Positions 43,306 through 53,959 of a stretch of 64,000 nucleotides of DNA are shown here, one piece after another. This stretch comes from Phragmites australis. Lineage: Eukaryota; Streptophyta; Magnoliopsida; Poales; Poaceae. The notes under the pieces are model-generated. The model was not told the origin of the DNA, made no database searches, and was given only the letters and a program-made list of their open reading frames with translations. Positions within the stretch are counted from its first letter, which is position 1, and every line of letters begins with the position of its first letter. The position numbers and the translations under genes are program-made. The stretch is from positions 37,044,501-37,108,500 of the forward strand of contig NC_084923.1 of assembly GCF_958298935.1 (NCBI RefSeq), written 5' to 3'.

Positions 43306-43696
43306 CAAGTAATTTTGACAAGGGTACTGGAGGAGGCACAGAAGCAGGTGGAGTCTTCGGAGGGTCACCTTCAGGGGGAGGCGGCGCTCCATGATCATGA
43401 GGGTCTCCGGCGAGAGGAGGCTTTGAAGTGGTAGCGCGCTGAGGTTGAGGCGTGGAAGGCTGCTGAAGATCTGCGGGAGGTGAGGGAGTTCGCCAATGCA
43501 ACCAACGCAGCCCGTATGTCAGCTGAAGGTGATGTTGAGATCCTTCGGGCTGCAGTGGGTGAGGTGCAGCGAGATCGGAAGCAGGCTCAGGCATCGGAGG
43601 TGGCACTGCGCTCAGAGTGCCAGTAGTTAGCTACTCTGAAGGCCCTTCGCTTCGCGTCGTTGCTCCGTGGGAGCGGTCTTCGCGTGTGGATGCGCT

Positions 43697-44864
43697 GAAG
43701 GTGTAGCTCTATCGTAGGCTGTCTATTTTTTGCTTTCTTTTCTTTCCGAAGAGGGTCAAAGTCTTAGTATGTTGTTTACCCCCTTCCGCTTCATGTACTT
43801 GGTCTTTTCCTTATCTAATAGAACCATGTCTGTCTTCTTGTGGTTCACCCGTGTTGTTCCGGAATGTTCGTTCCTTTGAGGCTAACTGGAGTCTGATCTA
43901 TGTATATTGGTACGGCGGCACGAAGCCGAAGGGAGCCTTGCTCGTATCTGGGATGGTGCCTTCAGGGAGGGATCAAGTGCGTCCAGAGCGTCTGGGGCTA
44001 CTCCATCCATCCAGCGGCGGAGTCGTTTCGTTATGCCCCACGATTTCAAGGGGCGTGTGGATCCAAAGGTGGCCGCCGATGTCTTGGTCAAGATCGAGCT
44101 GGAGGGCCCCCTTGTGTCTGCTCCAGATGTCTATTTTGTTGTAAAGGATGACTGGTGTGCAGCCCGAGCAGCCCGGAAGGTTGTTGGCTCACGCTTCTTT
44201 CGATGCCTTGTCCTCACCCGAGATTCTTACGGAAGGGTGGCTTCGGAAATCCTTGAGCCTATTCTGGCCGAGGTGAAGGTGGAGGAGGTACAGGCTGCGG
44301 AGTCCCCGCTGGAAAAGTAGGGGGAGAGTTGGATTTCTCGACCTTCGACTCGTATCCCTTCCCAGCGGATCCTTCGTCTTCCCGAGGCCAAGGGGGCTTC
44401 CTTTTAGGTAGCAGCTCCCTCCGTGGAGGGGATTCACGTCGACCCCCTATGCACAGTTACTAGGGTCAATTCTACAGGTCCCGTGGTATCTCTAGGAGGT
44501 GTGGCAGTCAAGCGCCCTTGTCCTCCCGTAGTACTTCAGGGAGGTGTAATAGGCTAGCAAATTTGCTAGGCATAGATTCGATGTACAGTGGTTAGCTGAA
44601 TGCAAACTCTTTGTATGTCATGTATGGATAAACTTGCGTCTGTGTTGGCTTTGTTTTTTGGCATTTATAATTTGTTGTATAGATGATTCGTTATCGAATC
44701 AACGCTTCGCCTTTGCCCTCTATCCCAGCCCCTTCGCATTCTGTGGCTGTTAGCGGCCGCGGAGTGCAAGATCCGAGGGGTAGTGCATTGCGTTGTGTGT
44801 GAGTAGGGAAGAACCTATCGTTTAATAATGTTTCAATGTGCGACGCCTTGTAATACGGAGGCTA
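43697..44864. other. Gypsy 3' region between antisense ORF and repeat array
   Basis: A plus-strand open frame at 43907-44320 (contains DVYFVVKDDWCAARAARKV and ends EVQAAESPLEK) has no domain I recognise. It could be another exon of the antisense gene or chance. The rest is non-coding. Confidence 0.35.
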
Positions 44865-45335
44865 GGCCTTCAAGATATCGGAGGGGTCAAATGATTTTGG
44901 CATGGAGACTTTTAGTCTTCAAGGTGCCGGAGGATCCTTACTTTGTATGAATCCTTTTTGGCACGGAGGCTAGGCCTTCAAGATGCCGGGGAGGTTATCC
45001 CTCCACCACATAGGTCAGCCAGGACTTAAAGATGACGGAGGGTCTTATACCTGTCCTACCAAGATGCCTTCAAGATGCCGGAGCGATCTTTGCCTCTCTA
45101 CCACGTAGGTTAGCTAGACCTTAAAGATGACGGAGGGATATATGCCTGTCTAGCATGGAGGATAAGCCTTCAAGATGCTGGAGCGATCTTTGCCTCTCCG
45201 TCACGTAGGTCAGCTAGGCCTTAAAGATGGCGGAGGGATATACTTCTCCAGCACTGAGGCGGTGCCTTCAAGATGCTGGAGGTTTTTACCTCTCCGGCAC
45301 GGAGGCAGTGCCTTCAAGATTCCGGAGGGTCTTCA
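44865..45335. repeat. Tandem array in the Gypsy 3' untranslated region
   Basis: Imperfect units of about 60-70 bp built on GCCTTCAAGATGCCGGAG and the alternating CTTAAAGATGACGGAGGG, about seven to eight copies. It starts roughly 150 bp past the pol stop on the minus strand. Tat elements are known to carry such 3'-UTR tandem repeats. Confidence 0.85.
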
Positions 45336-45481
45336 TAGGTTTTGTGTGAGGTAAGGGCTTTTTCTTTTTCTTTTTCTTTTGGAAGGTAACACCTCTAGGT
45401 TTGGTGGCTATTTGTGGGTGTGTAAACCTATAGTTTTTTTTATTACTCGGGATTTTTGGAGAGGACTGAGGCTGGGGTTGT

Positions 45482-46729
45482 CTATACATAGTATTTGCGG
45501 AGGGTCTCCACGTTCCAACTGTGTTCAAGAGGGGTCCCTTCTGTATCAGCCAGGCGGTAGGATCCGGGCCTGTTAAACCTGAGGACCAAGTACGGGGCAT
45601 CCTATTTATTGCGTAGTTTTCTCGGAGCTAGGGCACATCAAAGTACTAGGTCGCCGGGCTTGAAGCTTCGTGGCGCAACCTTAGGATCGTACCAGACTTT
45701 GGTTTTCTTGATGTAATGATCGAGATTCTGGACGGCATGGAGCCGTGTGCCTTCGGTGAGATTGAGGGAGAGCTCTATTTCTCTAGTAGTTTTTGGAAGT
45801 TGTACTCTGAGTGAGCATCCCTTGATCTTGGTGGGGGTCATGGCCTCATCGCCATATAGGAGGTGGAAGGGGGTGAACCTGGTGGCTCGTGTGACAGTGG
45901 TGCGGATGGACCATAAAACCTTAGGAAGCTCTTTGACCCATAGGCCTCGAGCTAGGCCGACGAGTCGACGATTTAAGCCGGAGAGGATGTTGCTGTTGAC
46001 CCATTTGGCAGCCCCGTTGGACTGAGGAAGTCGAACTGCGGCAAAGCATAATTCGATGCCGAGGTCATCGCAGAATTGTCTGAAAGGCCCGGAGGCAAAT
46101 TGCATGCTGTTGTCGAATGTGAGCTATCGTGGGACGCCGAAGTGGCAAATTATGTTCTTCCAGAAGAATTTCTGGACATTCTTCGATGTGATCGCCGTGA
46201 GTGGCTCGGCCTTGACCCATTGGGAGAAGTATTCCAATGCTACCACCGCTTGCTGAAGGTTACCTTTGGCACGGGGGAATGGTCCGATGAGGTCCATGCC
46301 CCAATGAACTAGGGGCCAGAGATGAGCGATTGGATGTAGGGGAGCCAGGGGCCGGTGTCATCGGCGTCCCGCCCACTGGCATCCTTGGCAGGTGCGAACA
46401 AGGTCTTCTATATCAGACATGATTGTAGGCCAATGGAGCCCCTGGCGAATTGCCTTGCCAGCTAGGGCGCGAGGCGCTAAATGATTGCCGCAAAGGCCTT
46501 CATGTATCTCCCGGAGGAGGTTGGTCCCTTTTTGTCTGGTAATGCAACAAAGGAGGGGAGCGCAGACACCAGTCTTGTAAAGGGCGCCTTCTATTAGATG
46601 GTAGCCCCTAGCGCAATGCTGAATGCAGCAGAGCGCGATCGAGTCTTTTGTCTCTTCTGTTCTTGTGAGCAAGGATATGAGGGGAGCTCTCCAGTTAGTG
46701 GTTTCGATGGGGAGGTTGGTGGCGGCCAT
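45482..46729 (-). pseudogene. Gypsy integrase (catalytic residues damaged)
   Basis: HHCC zinc finger: IHEGLCGNHLAPRALAGK with CQGCQ at about 46470-46370. The core contains TFDNSMQFASGPFRQF (second Asp region) after an in-frame stop, then RLPQSNGAAKWVNSNIL, where the position of the usual catalytic Glu (NGQxERxN) reads Lys. After it comes TRFTPFHLLYGDEAMTP, and the C-terminal module SYRLADTEGTPLEHSWNVET with the stop at 45482-45484. Frame shifts lie near 45620 and 46110. Confidence 0.85.
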
Positions 46730-46753
46730 CTCATTAAGGGTTTTAGCAGCCGA

Positions 46754-47300
46754 CTAGTGTAGAGTTTCGAGCAAGGCGCCCAATGGTGGGTCTTTGCCCG
46801 TGGCGGTAGCTTTTGCTTGGGCATCTGCCTCGCTGTTGTCCGTTCGTGGTATGCTCCGTATTGATATACCGTGGAAGTGTGCTTCGGCCTTGCGGATGGC
46901 TTCGAGGTATCTTGTCATGTCCGGATATCGAGCTTGGAAGCACTTGTTGACGTGGCCGGCGATGATCTGGGAGTCGGTCCGAATGATGACTCTGGCTGCT
47001 CCCAAGGCTCGGGCCTTCCGGAGGCCTAAGAGGATAGCTTTGTATTCGGCTATGTTGTTGGTCGTCTTGAAATCCAGGCGAGCAGCGAATTGGACTTGCT
47101 GGACTGTGGGGGAGATGAGGATCGCACCGGCTCCGGCTCCCATGGAGCCATAAGCTTCGTCAGTGTAGGTAGTCCAGATGTCTTGGGGAGGGGTAGCGGT
47201 GGGTTCGACGGGCGCCGGAGTCCATTCGGTGATGAGGTCTGCCAAGATTTGGGATTTGATGGCAGTGCGGGCCACAAACCTTACCACGAAGGGGGCTAGT
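46754..47300 (-). pseudogene. Gypsy second RNase H (archaeal-type, aRNH)
   Basis: WTTYTDEAYGSMGAGAGAIL, TNNIAEYKAILLGLRKA, IIRTDSQIIAGHVN and TDNSEADAQAKA give the Asp, Glu, Asp, Asp set of a complete RNase H fold, between the normal RNase H and integrase. This extra domain defines the Tat lineage. The frame is open for 178 residues, from 47287 to 46754, the best preserved part of the element. Confidence 0.85.
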
Positions 47301-47309
47301 TCTACTGTT

Positions 47310-48723
47310 CATTTGCCGATGCGTCCCGTCGCCTCCCAGTTGCGAAACATGTCACCAAGTGAGTAAGAGGTTGGAACAGTGATGTCGTGGGTGAGGAAGT
47401 AGTGCTGGAGCTTGCATGAGGCCATCAGTAAGGCGTATGCTATCTTTTTGAGCTTGGTGTAGCATGTCTTAGCTCCGGCTAAGGCCTCCGAGACATAGTA
47501 TACAACCTTTTGGGTAGAGTGGCTATCACTTTTCTCCTACATTACCAGGGCGGCACTGACAACAGAGGCAGAGACGACCAAGTATAAGATCAGCCCTTCG
47601 CTAGGGAGGGGCATCACAAGTATTTTTAAGTGAGAAAGGTGGGCCTTGATGGCCTTGAATGCAGCCTGGCACGCCAAAGTCCAGTTGAATGGTTCGGAGC
47701 CCCTCACTGTTTTAAAGAAGGGGAGGCTGTGCTCGGTCGATTTGGTGAGGAAGCGGCTGAGGGCTGCGAGGCAGCCGACCAAGCATTGTACTTCCTTTGG
47801 ATTAGTGGGAGGTAACATTTCTGTGATGGCACGAATCTTGCCCATATTGGCCTCGATGCCTCTTCGGGAGACTAGATATCCCAGCATCTTTCCAGCCTTA
47901 GCGCAGAATACACACTTCTCCGGGTTCAGCCGCACGCCTATAGCCCGGAGGCTATCAAATGTTTCTTGTTGGTTGGCAATGTTGTTGGTTTCGATCCGGC
48001 TTTATACCACAATATCTTCTACATAGGCTTCGACATTGCGGCTCAGTTGTTGCTGTAGTACCTTGTGCACTAGGCGAGAGAAGGTGGCCCCAGCAATCTG
48101 AAGACCGAAGGGCATCCGGACATAGCAGTATACTGCAAAGGGGGTAATGAAGCTGGTCTTGATCTCATCCTCCATCGCCATCAACACCTGGTGGTACTAG
48201 AGTAGGCGTCCAGGAAACTTAGTCACTTGCAGCCAGCGGTGGAATCCACTAGCTGGTCAATGCGAGGAAGGGGGTACGGATCTCGAGAGCATACTTTGTC
48301 CAACAATGTGAAATCGATGCACATACGCCAGTTTCCACTGTGTTTCTTGACCAGGACGGTGTTGGAGAGCCAATCGGAGTGGATGACCTCTCGGATAACA
48401 CTGTCCCCGCTCTGGGGACAGCTTGCGAAGCCCCTGCATACGTGCCTAGCCTTCAGGTCAACCTGAAGAGAGTGTTCGATAATGGAGTGGTTGACTCCCA
48501 GGAGATCCTGCGGGGACCATGCGAAGGTGTCGAGGTTACCCTGTAGGATGATCAAAAGCTGGGCTTCCTGCCCGAAGGTGAGGTCCACCCTTATTTGGAA
48601 GGTCCGGTCGGGTTGGTCTGGATGCACGGGGACACACTTTATGTCCCCCTCCGGTTGTGTCCTTGTAGCGCAGCGGTGCCCGGGATGCACCGATGGCAGG
48701 TCCTCGGAGCCCTCCTTGGTCAC
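47310..48723 (-). pseudogene. Gypsy reverse transcriptase and first RNase H
   Basis: RT begins near 48723. FAWSPQDLLGV, then a SNTVLVKKHSGNWRMCIDFT stretch and DPYPLPRIDQLVDSTAG, then MPFGLQIAGATFSRLV and AYVEDIVV, where the usual YVDD has become YVED. 47935-47537 holds LNPEKCVFCAKAGKMLGYLV and the thumb and connection region. The first RNase H follows with YYVSEALAGAKTCYTKLKK and QHYFLTHDITV (about 47500-47370). Stops at 48190 and 48000 and several shifts inactivate it. Confidence 0.88.
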
Positions 48724-48799
48724 GGTGTGGATGTGGCGGACGGGGAGCGGAGCAGGGTGCCTGTACTTGATGCGCCTAGCCAGGTCTTGGTCGCCATGG

Positions 48800-49463
48800 A
48801 TGGTTATTAGCCCCTAAGGTCTGGGCATTTTCTAGCAGAGGTAATTACGATGGGGTACAACTCCAAATCTGTTCAGAGTTCCTCGTCCCAGAATGGCGTT
48901 GTAGGCGTAAGGTACGTCCACAATGTCAAATGTGATTACTTCGGTCCGTGCTACGGGGCCCTCGCCGAAGGTGATCGGGAGTTCTATCTGTCCCAGGGCA
49001 TCGAGGGGGCCCATTGAATCCTTGGAGGGATTTGTGGCTTGGTGAAACCTGGCTTCATGGGATTCGGAGTTGGTCGAAGGCATGTATGAAGAGGAGGTCC
49101 GCTGAGCTGCCCCCGTCAATCAGTATTCTCCGGACCTCGACTTTGGCGATGTTGGCTGAGATGACTAGGGCATCGGAGTGGGGAAATTTTACCGCTTTGG
49201 AATCGTCGATGGTGAATGTCACGGGTGCATCGGCCCATTCGGGGGCCTACCGATGGATGCTGGTTGCTCCGATGTGGTGCAACCTGTGTGTGTAGTCTCA
49301 TCGTTACCGTTTCGAAGTGCAGACAGAGCTCCCTCCGCCGGTTATAGCGAGGATGATCTATTTGCTCCGTGTCCCTTTGTCGTTGTACCTCTTTGCGGAT
49401 GATTAGGGTGGAGAAGGTAGGGCCAACTGTGGAGGGTTCTGCAAGGCTAGATGGTCGACTCAC
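48800..49463 (-). pseudogene. Gypsy aspartic protease
   Basis: RRILIDGGSSADLLFIHAF at about 49135-49080 is the retropepsin active site in its DGG form, usual for Tat elements. 48960-48870 has FDIVDVPYAYNAILGRGTLN, the conserved second half. Frame changes separate it from gag. Confidence 0.8.
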
Positions 49464-49589
49464 CGGCCGGTCGGTGGCCTGCGATTCTCTGATCGTTCCT
49501 TGCTGGCCCCCTTAGTCGTGGCGAAGGCTGCCTGCCTCCCGAGGTACTCTTCTCGGAAGGTGGTGAGGGTCCGGCAGTCATCATTGTTA

Positions 49590-50950
49590 TATCCTCGTCC
49601 TACACCATGTAGAGTGCACCAGGATTCCTCCTCGGAACACTGATTCGGAGCACGGCTTTGCTCCGAGAGGCCTCCGGGGCATCCTCGGCCACATCCCCTG
49701 GGATGGTTTTGGTTTGCAACCCCGTGGCTTGGGCTGATGTTGTTGATGTTTTGGCATTGTCGCTGCCACCCCCTTTGGACCCGGAGGTATGAGCCTCCTC
49801 AAAGCCCCTTTTTCCTGGTAGGGAGGGGGCGTGTGACGATCCCGCCTGTGAGTGTGACTTCTCGGGGTTGACACAGGAAGTCTCGGTAGCTCGCGAGCGC
49901 CTTCGGTGGAGTTTTTCCTCCTCTGCCCGTGTATATTCCTCAAACTTGCTCATGAGGACTTCCACTGTGCGTATGGGACGCCGGTTCAGCCGATCGTATA
50001 GGGGGCCTTCGGCCAAGCCCTGGGTTGCGGCACCGGTGACCGAAGAGTTCGATATGCCCCTAATCTGGGCCTTGGTCTGGGAGAACCTTTGGAAGTAATC
50101 CCGTTGGATTTTGTCCGTCTCCTACCTGATAGTGAACAGGCTTCTGAAGATTACTGGCTCGACGAAGGTTCCCTGAAAATTGCTGCGGAAGAGGTCTTTA
50201 AGTTAGGACCACACGTGAATGGCGCCAGGGACCAATGCCAAGAACTAGCGTATGGCTGCCCCTTCTAAGGCGATAGGGAAGCATTTAGCCATGGTGGCCA
50301 GTCCGCCCCCACTAGCCTCTATGGTGAGGGTGTAGGAACGGATGAACTCATTGGGGTCTGAATCGCCCTTTAACTTAGGTTTCTTTGGGGTCTGAAAGCC
50401 CTCCAGGAAGGGCGTAGCCTGCAGGTCAGCCTACAGGGGAGAGTCGTAGTCTTGCAGGGGATCCTCGCGATGCCGGCCCCGAGGCTCCGGAGGCCAAACG
50501 GGTAGGGTCCTGGTGTCGAAGAGTTCATCTGCCCGTAGGGTTTGGGTCAGAATAACGCCGGTCATCACAGGGGCGGCGGTGATCATGCGGGTAGCTTGCT
50601 GCTCGACACACAGGGCCATTTGCAGTTCCTTCATATGGGTCAACAGTGCCGCGAAGCGTGATTGACGCTCGGCTGGAATGGTGTTTACTGCGGTGGCGCC
50701 GGCCGCAGCCCCTAGGTGCACAGCAGGGGCCTCGCCTTGCTGCTGGGTCTTTGGGGTAGAGGGCCCTTCTGTATCGACCGCAACTATGGTCATGGCTGGG
50801 TCGACTGTGGTCGTAAGGCCCTCTTTCCCCCAGTTGAGGGGCCATCATCGACACGACCTGTGTTTAGTCGCCCGGATTGTCGCATGGGTGTGACGGGGGC
50901 TTAGCCACCGTTGCTGCGGCCTTGGTGGTCTTCTTCTTGGGTGGCATCCT
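49590..50950 (-). pseudogene. Gypsy gag
   Basis: The N-terminal part at 50793-50431 is Ala/Pro-rich. The Retrotrans_gag core follows at about 50430-49990 with TPFLEGFQTPKKPKLKGDSD, PNEFIRSYTLTIEASGGG, AIHVWS and RDYFQRFSQTKAQI. Then SKFEEYTRAEEEKLHRR (about 49945). Stops interrupt the core. I cannot see a clear CCHC knuckle. Confidence 0.78.
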
Positions 50951-50984
50951 ACCTCTCTTAGCACTTCTGTATTCGAGTCCCCAT

Positions 50985-50995
50985 GAACGGCGCCA
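50985..50995 (-). other. Gypsy primer-binding site
   Basis: TGGCGCCGTTC on the minus strand, one base from the LTR end. The first ten bases match the 3' end expected for tRNA-Asp (recalled). Confidence 0.75.
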
Positions 50996-50996
50996 C

Positions 50997-51832
50997 TGTT
51001 GGAGCAAGAGTTTGTCTTGCCCTAGCAAGTACGGCGATAGTTTCTTTTAAGGAGGAGACTCAAGCTTGGAGACGAGGTTTGAGAGGAAGGAACACCACAA
51101 ATGTATTGATAGTAGAAAAATAGATCGGTGTGGGGGGGTATCACATCGTGGTTTAGCGCTTGGGCACCTCTATGTCCTATGTGTTGCCTTGAGCGTTCTC
51201 CTTGTGACCTCCTCTTCCCCCGGATGACCACGACCCCCTATTTATAGGGTGGTACGTAGCTTAGTGTACAAGTTATCACAATGTACAAATATCTAGGACC
51301 TGATCAAATTATTGGGTCTTATCCCGGATAACTACTTTTTACCCTGCATAGAGAATAAATATCTACTATAGTAACTATTATGGTGCCTGCACCCTGAGGG
51401 GTGAGCCGGTCGCCAATTGCAACCCGGTGCGGCGCTGTTAGGGGTGTCAGGATAACCTCCAATGTACTGGGGTGTCAGGACGGCGTTCACTAACCTAGGT
51501 ATTTAATGCCTGTCACTTCCTTACAAGCAAAAGATGACTGGCATTCCCCTTCTGGCCGATCTTTCTTGAGGCTTGATGACTCACCCAGTAGCCTTTGGGA
51601 GGCCTGCCCAAGCCCCAGAGATGGGGGCTCTGGGGGAGGCATGGCTTTGAAAGATGGAGGCTTCAGGAGGAATGGCTCCTGGAGAGGGAGGCTTCGGGAG
51701 GCATGGCTCTGGGAGATGGAGGCTTCGGGAGGCATGGCTCCGGGAGATAGAGGCTTCGGGATGTATGGCTCCCTGGGCATAGGCTAGCTGAGCCATGGGG
51801 CCATAGGGGGTCCTTAACAACGACCCCTAACA
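50997..51832 (-). repeat. Gypsy 5' LTR
   Basis: 836 bp, TGTTAGGGG...TGCTCCAACA on the minus strand. TATA box TATAAATA at 51246-51239 (TATAAATC in the other LTR). The 31-bp repeat has five units at 51613-51778. Confidence 0.92.
51613..51778. repeat. 31-bp minisatellite in the Gypsy 5' LTR, five units
   Basis: Same unit as at 39492-39713, two copies fewer. Confidence 0.88.
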
Positions 51833-52330
51833 GACTTCTTCCTCTATGAATCCACTTAGGAAAACAGTTTTGACATCCATTTAATACAACATAAAACCTC
51901 GGGATGCCGCAAATACAAGGAGGATCTTAATAGCTTCTAGCCTAGCTACTGGTGCAAAGGTCTTTCCAAAGTCTATCCCCTTTACCTGAGTGAAACCATA
52001 AGCTACTAGTCTAGCCTTGTTTCTTACTACAGACCCATCCTCCCCCTGTTTGTTTTAAAAAATCCATTTGGTGCATATGGTGTGAACATTTGGGGGTGGC
52101 TCTACTAGGACCCAAACTTGGTTTCTCTCAAACTTTTCAAGCTCTTCATACGTGGCATTGATCCAACTCGAATCAGATAAAGCATGTCTAACATCATGAG
52201 GTTCAAAAGAAGCAATAAATGCAAAATAGTGAAATGAGCATGAGAAATAGATTTGGACCTCGTTACCCTCTCACCAAGGTTGTTGATCATCAGTTGTGGG
52301 GGGTGTCGCTGCTAAATGTGTTGAGGGGCT
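51833..52330 (-). pseudogene. Copia-2 RT N-terminal half
   Basis: Minus-strand pieces include WINATYEELEKFERNQVW, NKARLVAYGFTQVKGIDFG and FAPVARLEAIKILL, ending in GFIEEEV where the Gypsy element inserted. The remainder resumes at 37379 with YVKQPP. A stop falls in the KWIF-NKQGEDG stretch near 52040. Confidence 0.85.
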
Positions 52331-53432
52331 TCACGCGAGTTGACCTCCTCCTCAAACATTGATGGCACAGGCTCGAAAGCAGCTGAAGTAGAAGTAGAGG
52401 CCGCAAGACCCTCTACCAGTGTCGAGGAGGAAGGAACTAGCTCGAGAGCGAGTGTAGTAGTAGGAAGTAGTGGATCATCCTTGTCATCCCCGAAACATGG
52501 AAGGTCATTGTCTACAAAAATTCATTCACTCATCTCAGGATCACCTGCACACTCAAAGAAAGGGCTAGCACAAGGAATTGATTCATCAAAGGTCACATCA
52601 CAGGACTCCATGATAGTGTTAGTGTCAAAATTAAAGACCCTGTAAGAATGACCATAAAAAGAATACCCCAAGAAAATATCATCGGAAGAACGCGACTCGA
52701 ACTTGTTAAGATTGCCACGTTTTAGGATGAAGCACCGACACCTAAAAAACTCTCAAATACGAAACCTTCGGCTTCCTCCCAAAATTCAACTCATAAGAAG
52801 TCAAATTTCCTAGGAGTCCTATGCTCATTGAGCATAGTCCTAGTCATTTCCACCAAAGTGCAATTCTTCCTCTCAACCACGTCATTCTGCTAAGGAACGC
52901 GTGGGGCAGAAAATTGATGCTCAATACCATTCTCAAGACAGAAAGCATCAAAGAGATAGTTCTTAAATTCGATGACATAACAACTGCAAATTATTTTCAA
53001 CGCACTAGGGAGTTCTTTGAAAAAACTCAAAGCCAAGCTCCGAAAGTGTGAAAATGCTTTATCCTTGCTCACAAGAAAGAAAACGCAAGAGTAGCAAGAG
53101 AAATCATCAACAATTACAAGTACATACCACTTCCCACCCGTCGAACGAACTCGGGAAGGACCAACAGTGTCCATATGGAGAAGTTCTCCCGATTGTTCAA
53201 TCATCACCAGATTGACTGGTGGGTGAGAGGCAACAATCATCTTGCCATGCCGACAAGGTGCACAAACGAGGTTCTTCTCAAACTTGAGCTTAGGCAATCC
53301 TCGGATCAAGCCTAGTGCACTCAAACAAGTAAGCAAGTCAAAGCTCATATGCCATAGTCTCTTGTACCACATCCAAACCTCAGAAGAAGGTTGAACAATA
53401 AAACAACGAGAAGAACCAAAGGACTCTCCCAA
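52331..53432 (-). pseudogene. Copia-2 integrase
   Basis: The zinc-binding part is VWMWYKRLWHMSF with LVCAPCRHGKM. The core has HMDTVGPSR (first Asp). The site where IRSDNGTEF is usual reads ICSCYVIEFKN, so the second catalytic Asp is lost while a Glu remains. Downstream 52890-52340 is frame-shifted but holds the C-terminal Copia region and an acidic, Ser-rich linker. Confidence 0.8.
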
Positions 53433-53516
53433 CTCTGGAAATTCGGCAAATCAAAGCGCCTGAAGAATCAAGAACTCAAGAAGCATCGTGTTTGAAACGC
53501 ACTTCCAAGTCCTCAT

Positions 53517-53760
53517 CTAACAACTGAGATAAAAAAGCAAATTGTATCCTAGATGCTCCACCAAAACCACATCCTTAAGAGTAAAACTCTCATTCACCCT
53601 TCCTTTCTGATCATCCCCGAAAGTGATGTACTCGTGCCGCTTCGTCAGGGTGAGGCTGGAGAACCACGATGTATCTCCGGTCAAATGGCGTAAACAACCG
53701 AAGTCAATGAGCCGCTTGTTCTCCAGGCCTCCGCCTGCCACCTACACGTAAGAAGAGTAG
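53517..53760 (-). pseudogene. Copia-2 protease with mutated active site
   Basis: LIDFGCLRHLTGDTSWFSSL stands where Copia proteases have a DSG motif: the Ser is Phe here, so the catalytic Asp-Ser-Gly is broken. The following FTLKDVVLVEHLGYNLL is the conserved second half. Confidence 0.82.
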
Positions 53761-53959
53761 TAGGTGGATGGCTCAGTACTAGGGTTAGTAAAAAACGTTT
53801 TAGGAATCCAGTACTGGGTCATCCGCCCTGAAGCAGTAAAAGCATCTACATGCAAATCAACACTAGTACACTGGGGGCAAGAACCACAAAGAGAAAAATA
53901 TGATCCGCCAAAGCGCTGGAACTCAAAGCCTCTTACACATGGATCAAAACCATATGAGT

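Larger units (their letters stand above)
40165..43696 (+). pseudogene. Antisense spliced ORF of the Gypsy element ('putative gypsy type transposon', Transposase_28-like)
   Basis: On the strand opposite to gag-pol. Exon 1 has DEEVLEPLAHEVVVFEAFFE, then after a one-base shift near 40665 QLHANTIVRLATFEWAM and ADFFAALYFTSSQ, matching the Transposase_28 domain. The exon is cut by a solo LTR (40795-41746), then continues with FDSVNFQIRKQYRDAF. Introns with GT-AG ends lie at 42168-42228, 42754-42835 and 43216-43305. Exon 2 encodes ERAVEIAVTILGPPTHTERE and a basic RKRQRRVG patch. Exon 4 encodes a Glu/Ala/Arg-rich coiled coil and ends at 43696. Stops at 42417 and in exon 4 make it dead. Its function is unknown; it is known from Tat-lineage elements. 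Confidence 0.75.
37380..51832 (-). mobile_element. Tat-lineage Gypsy (Ty3) LTR retrotransposon nested in Copia-2
   Basis: The LTRs are 37380-39763 (enlarged by a solo LTR) and 50997-51832. The target duplication is GACCT (37375-37379) and GACTT (51833-51837), one mismatch. Minus-strand order: primer site, gag, protease, RT, RNase H, a second (archaeal-type) RNase H, integrase, a tandem-repeat region, then an antisense spliced ORF. A second RNase H before integrase and an extra antisense ORF in the 3' region are known marks of the Tat lineage. All enzymatic domains are damaged. Confidence 0.9.

Noticed and set aside
43907..44320. 137-residue plus-strand open frame as a separate Gypsy gene
   Set aside because: No domain and no splice evidence linking it to the antisense gene; mentioned only as part of the 3' region.
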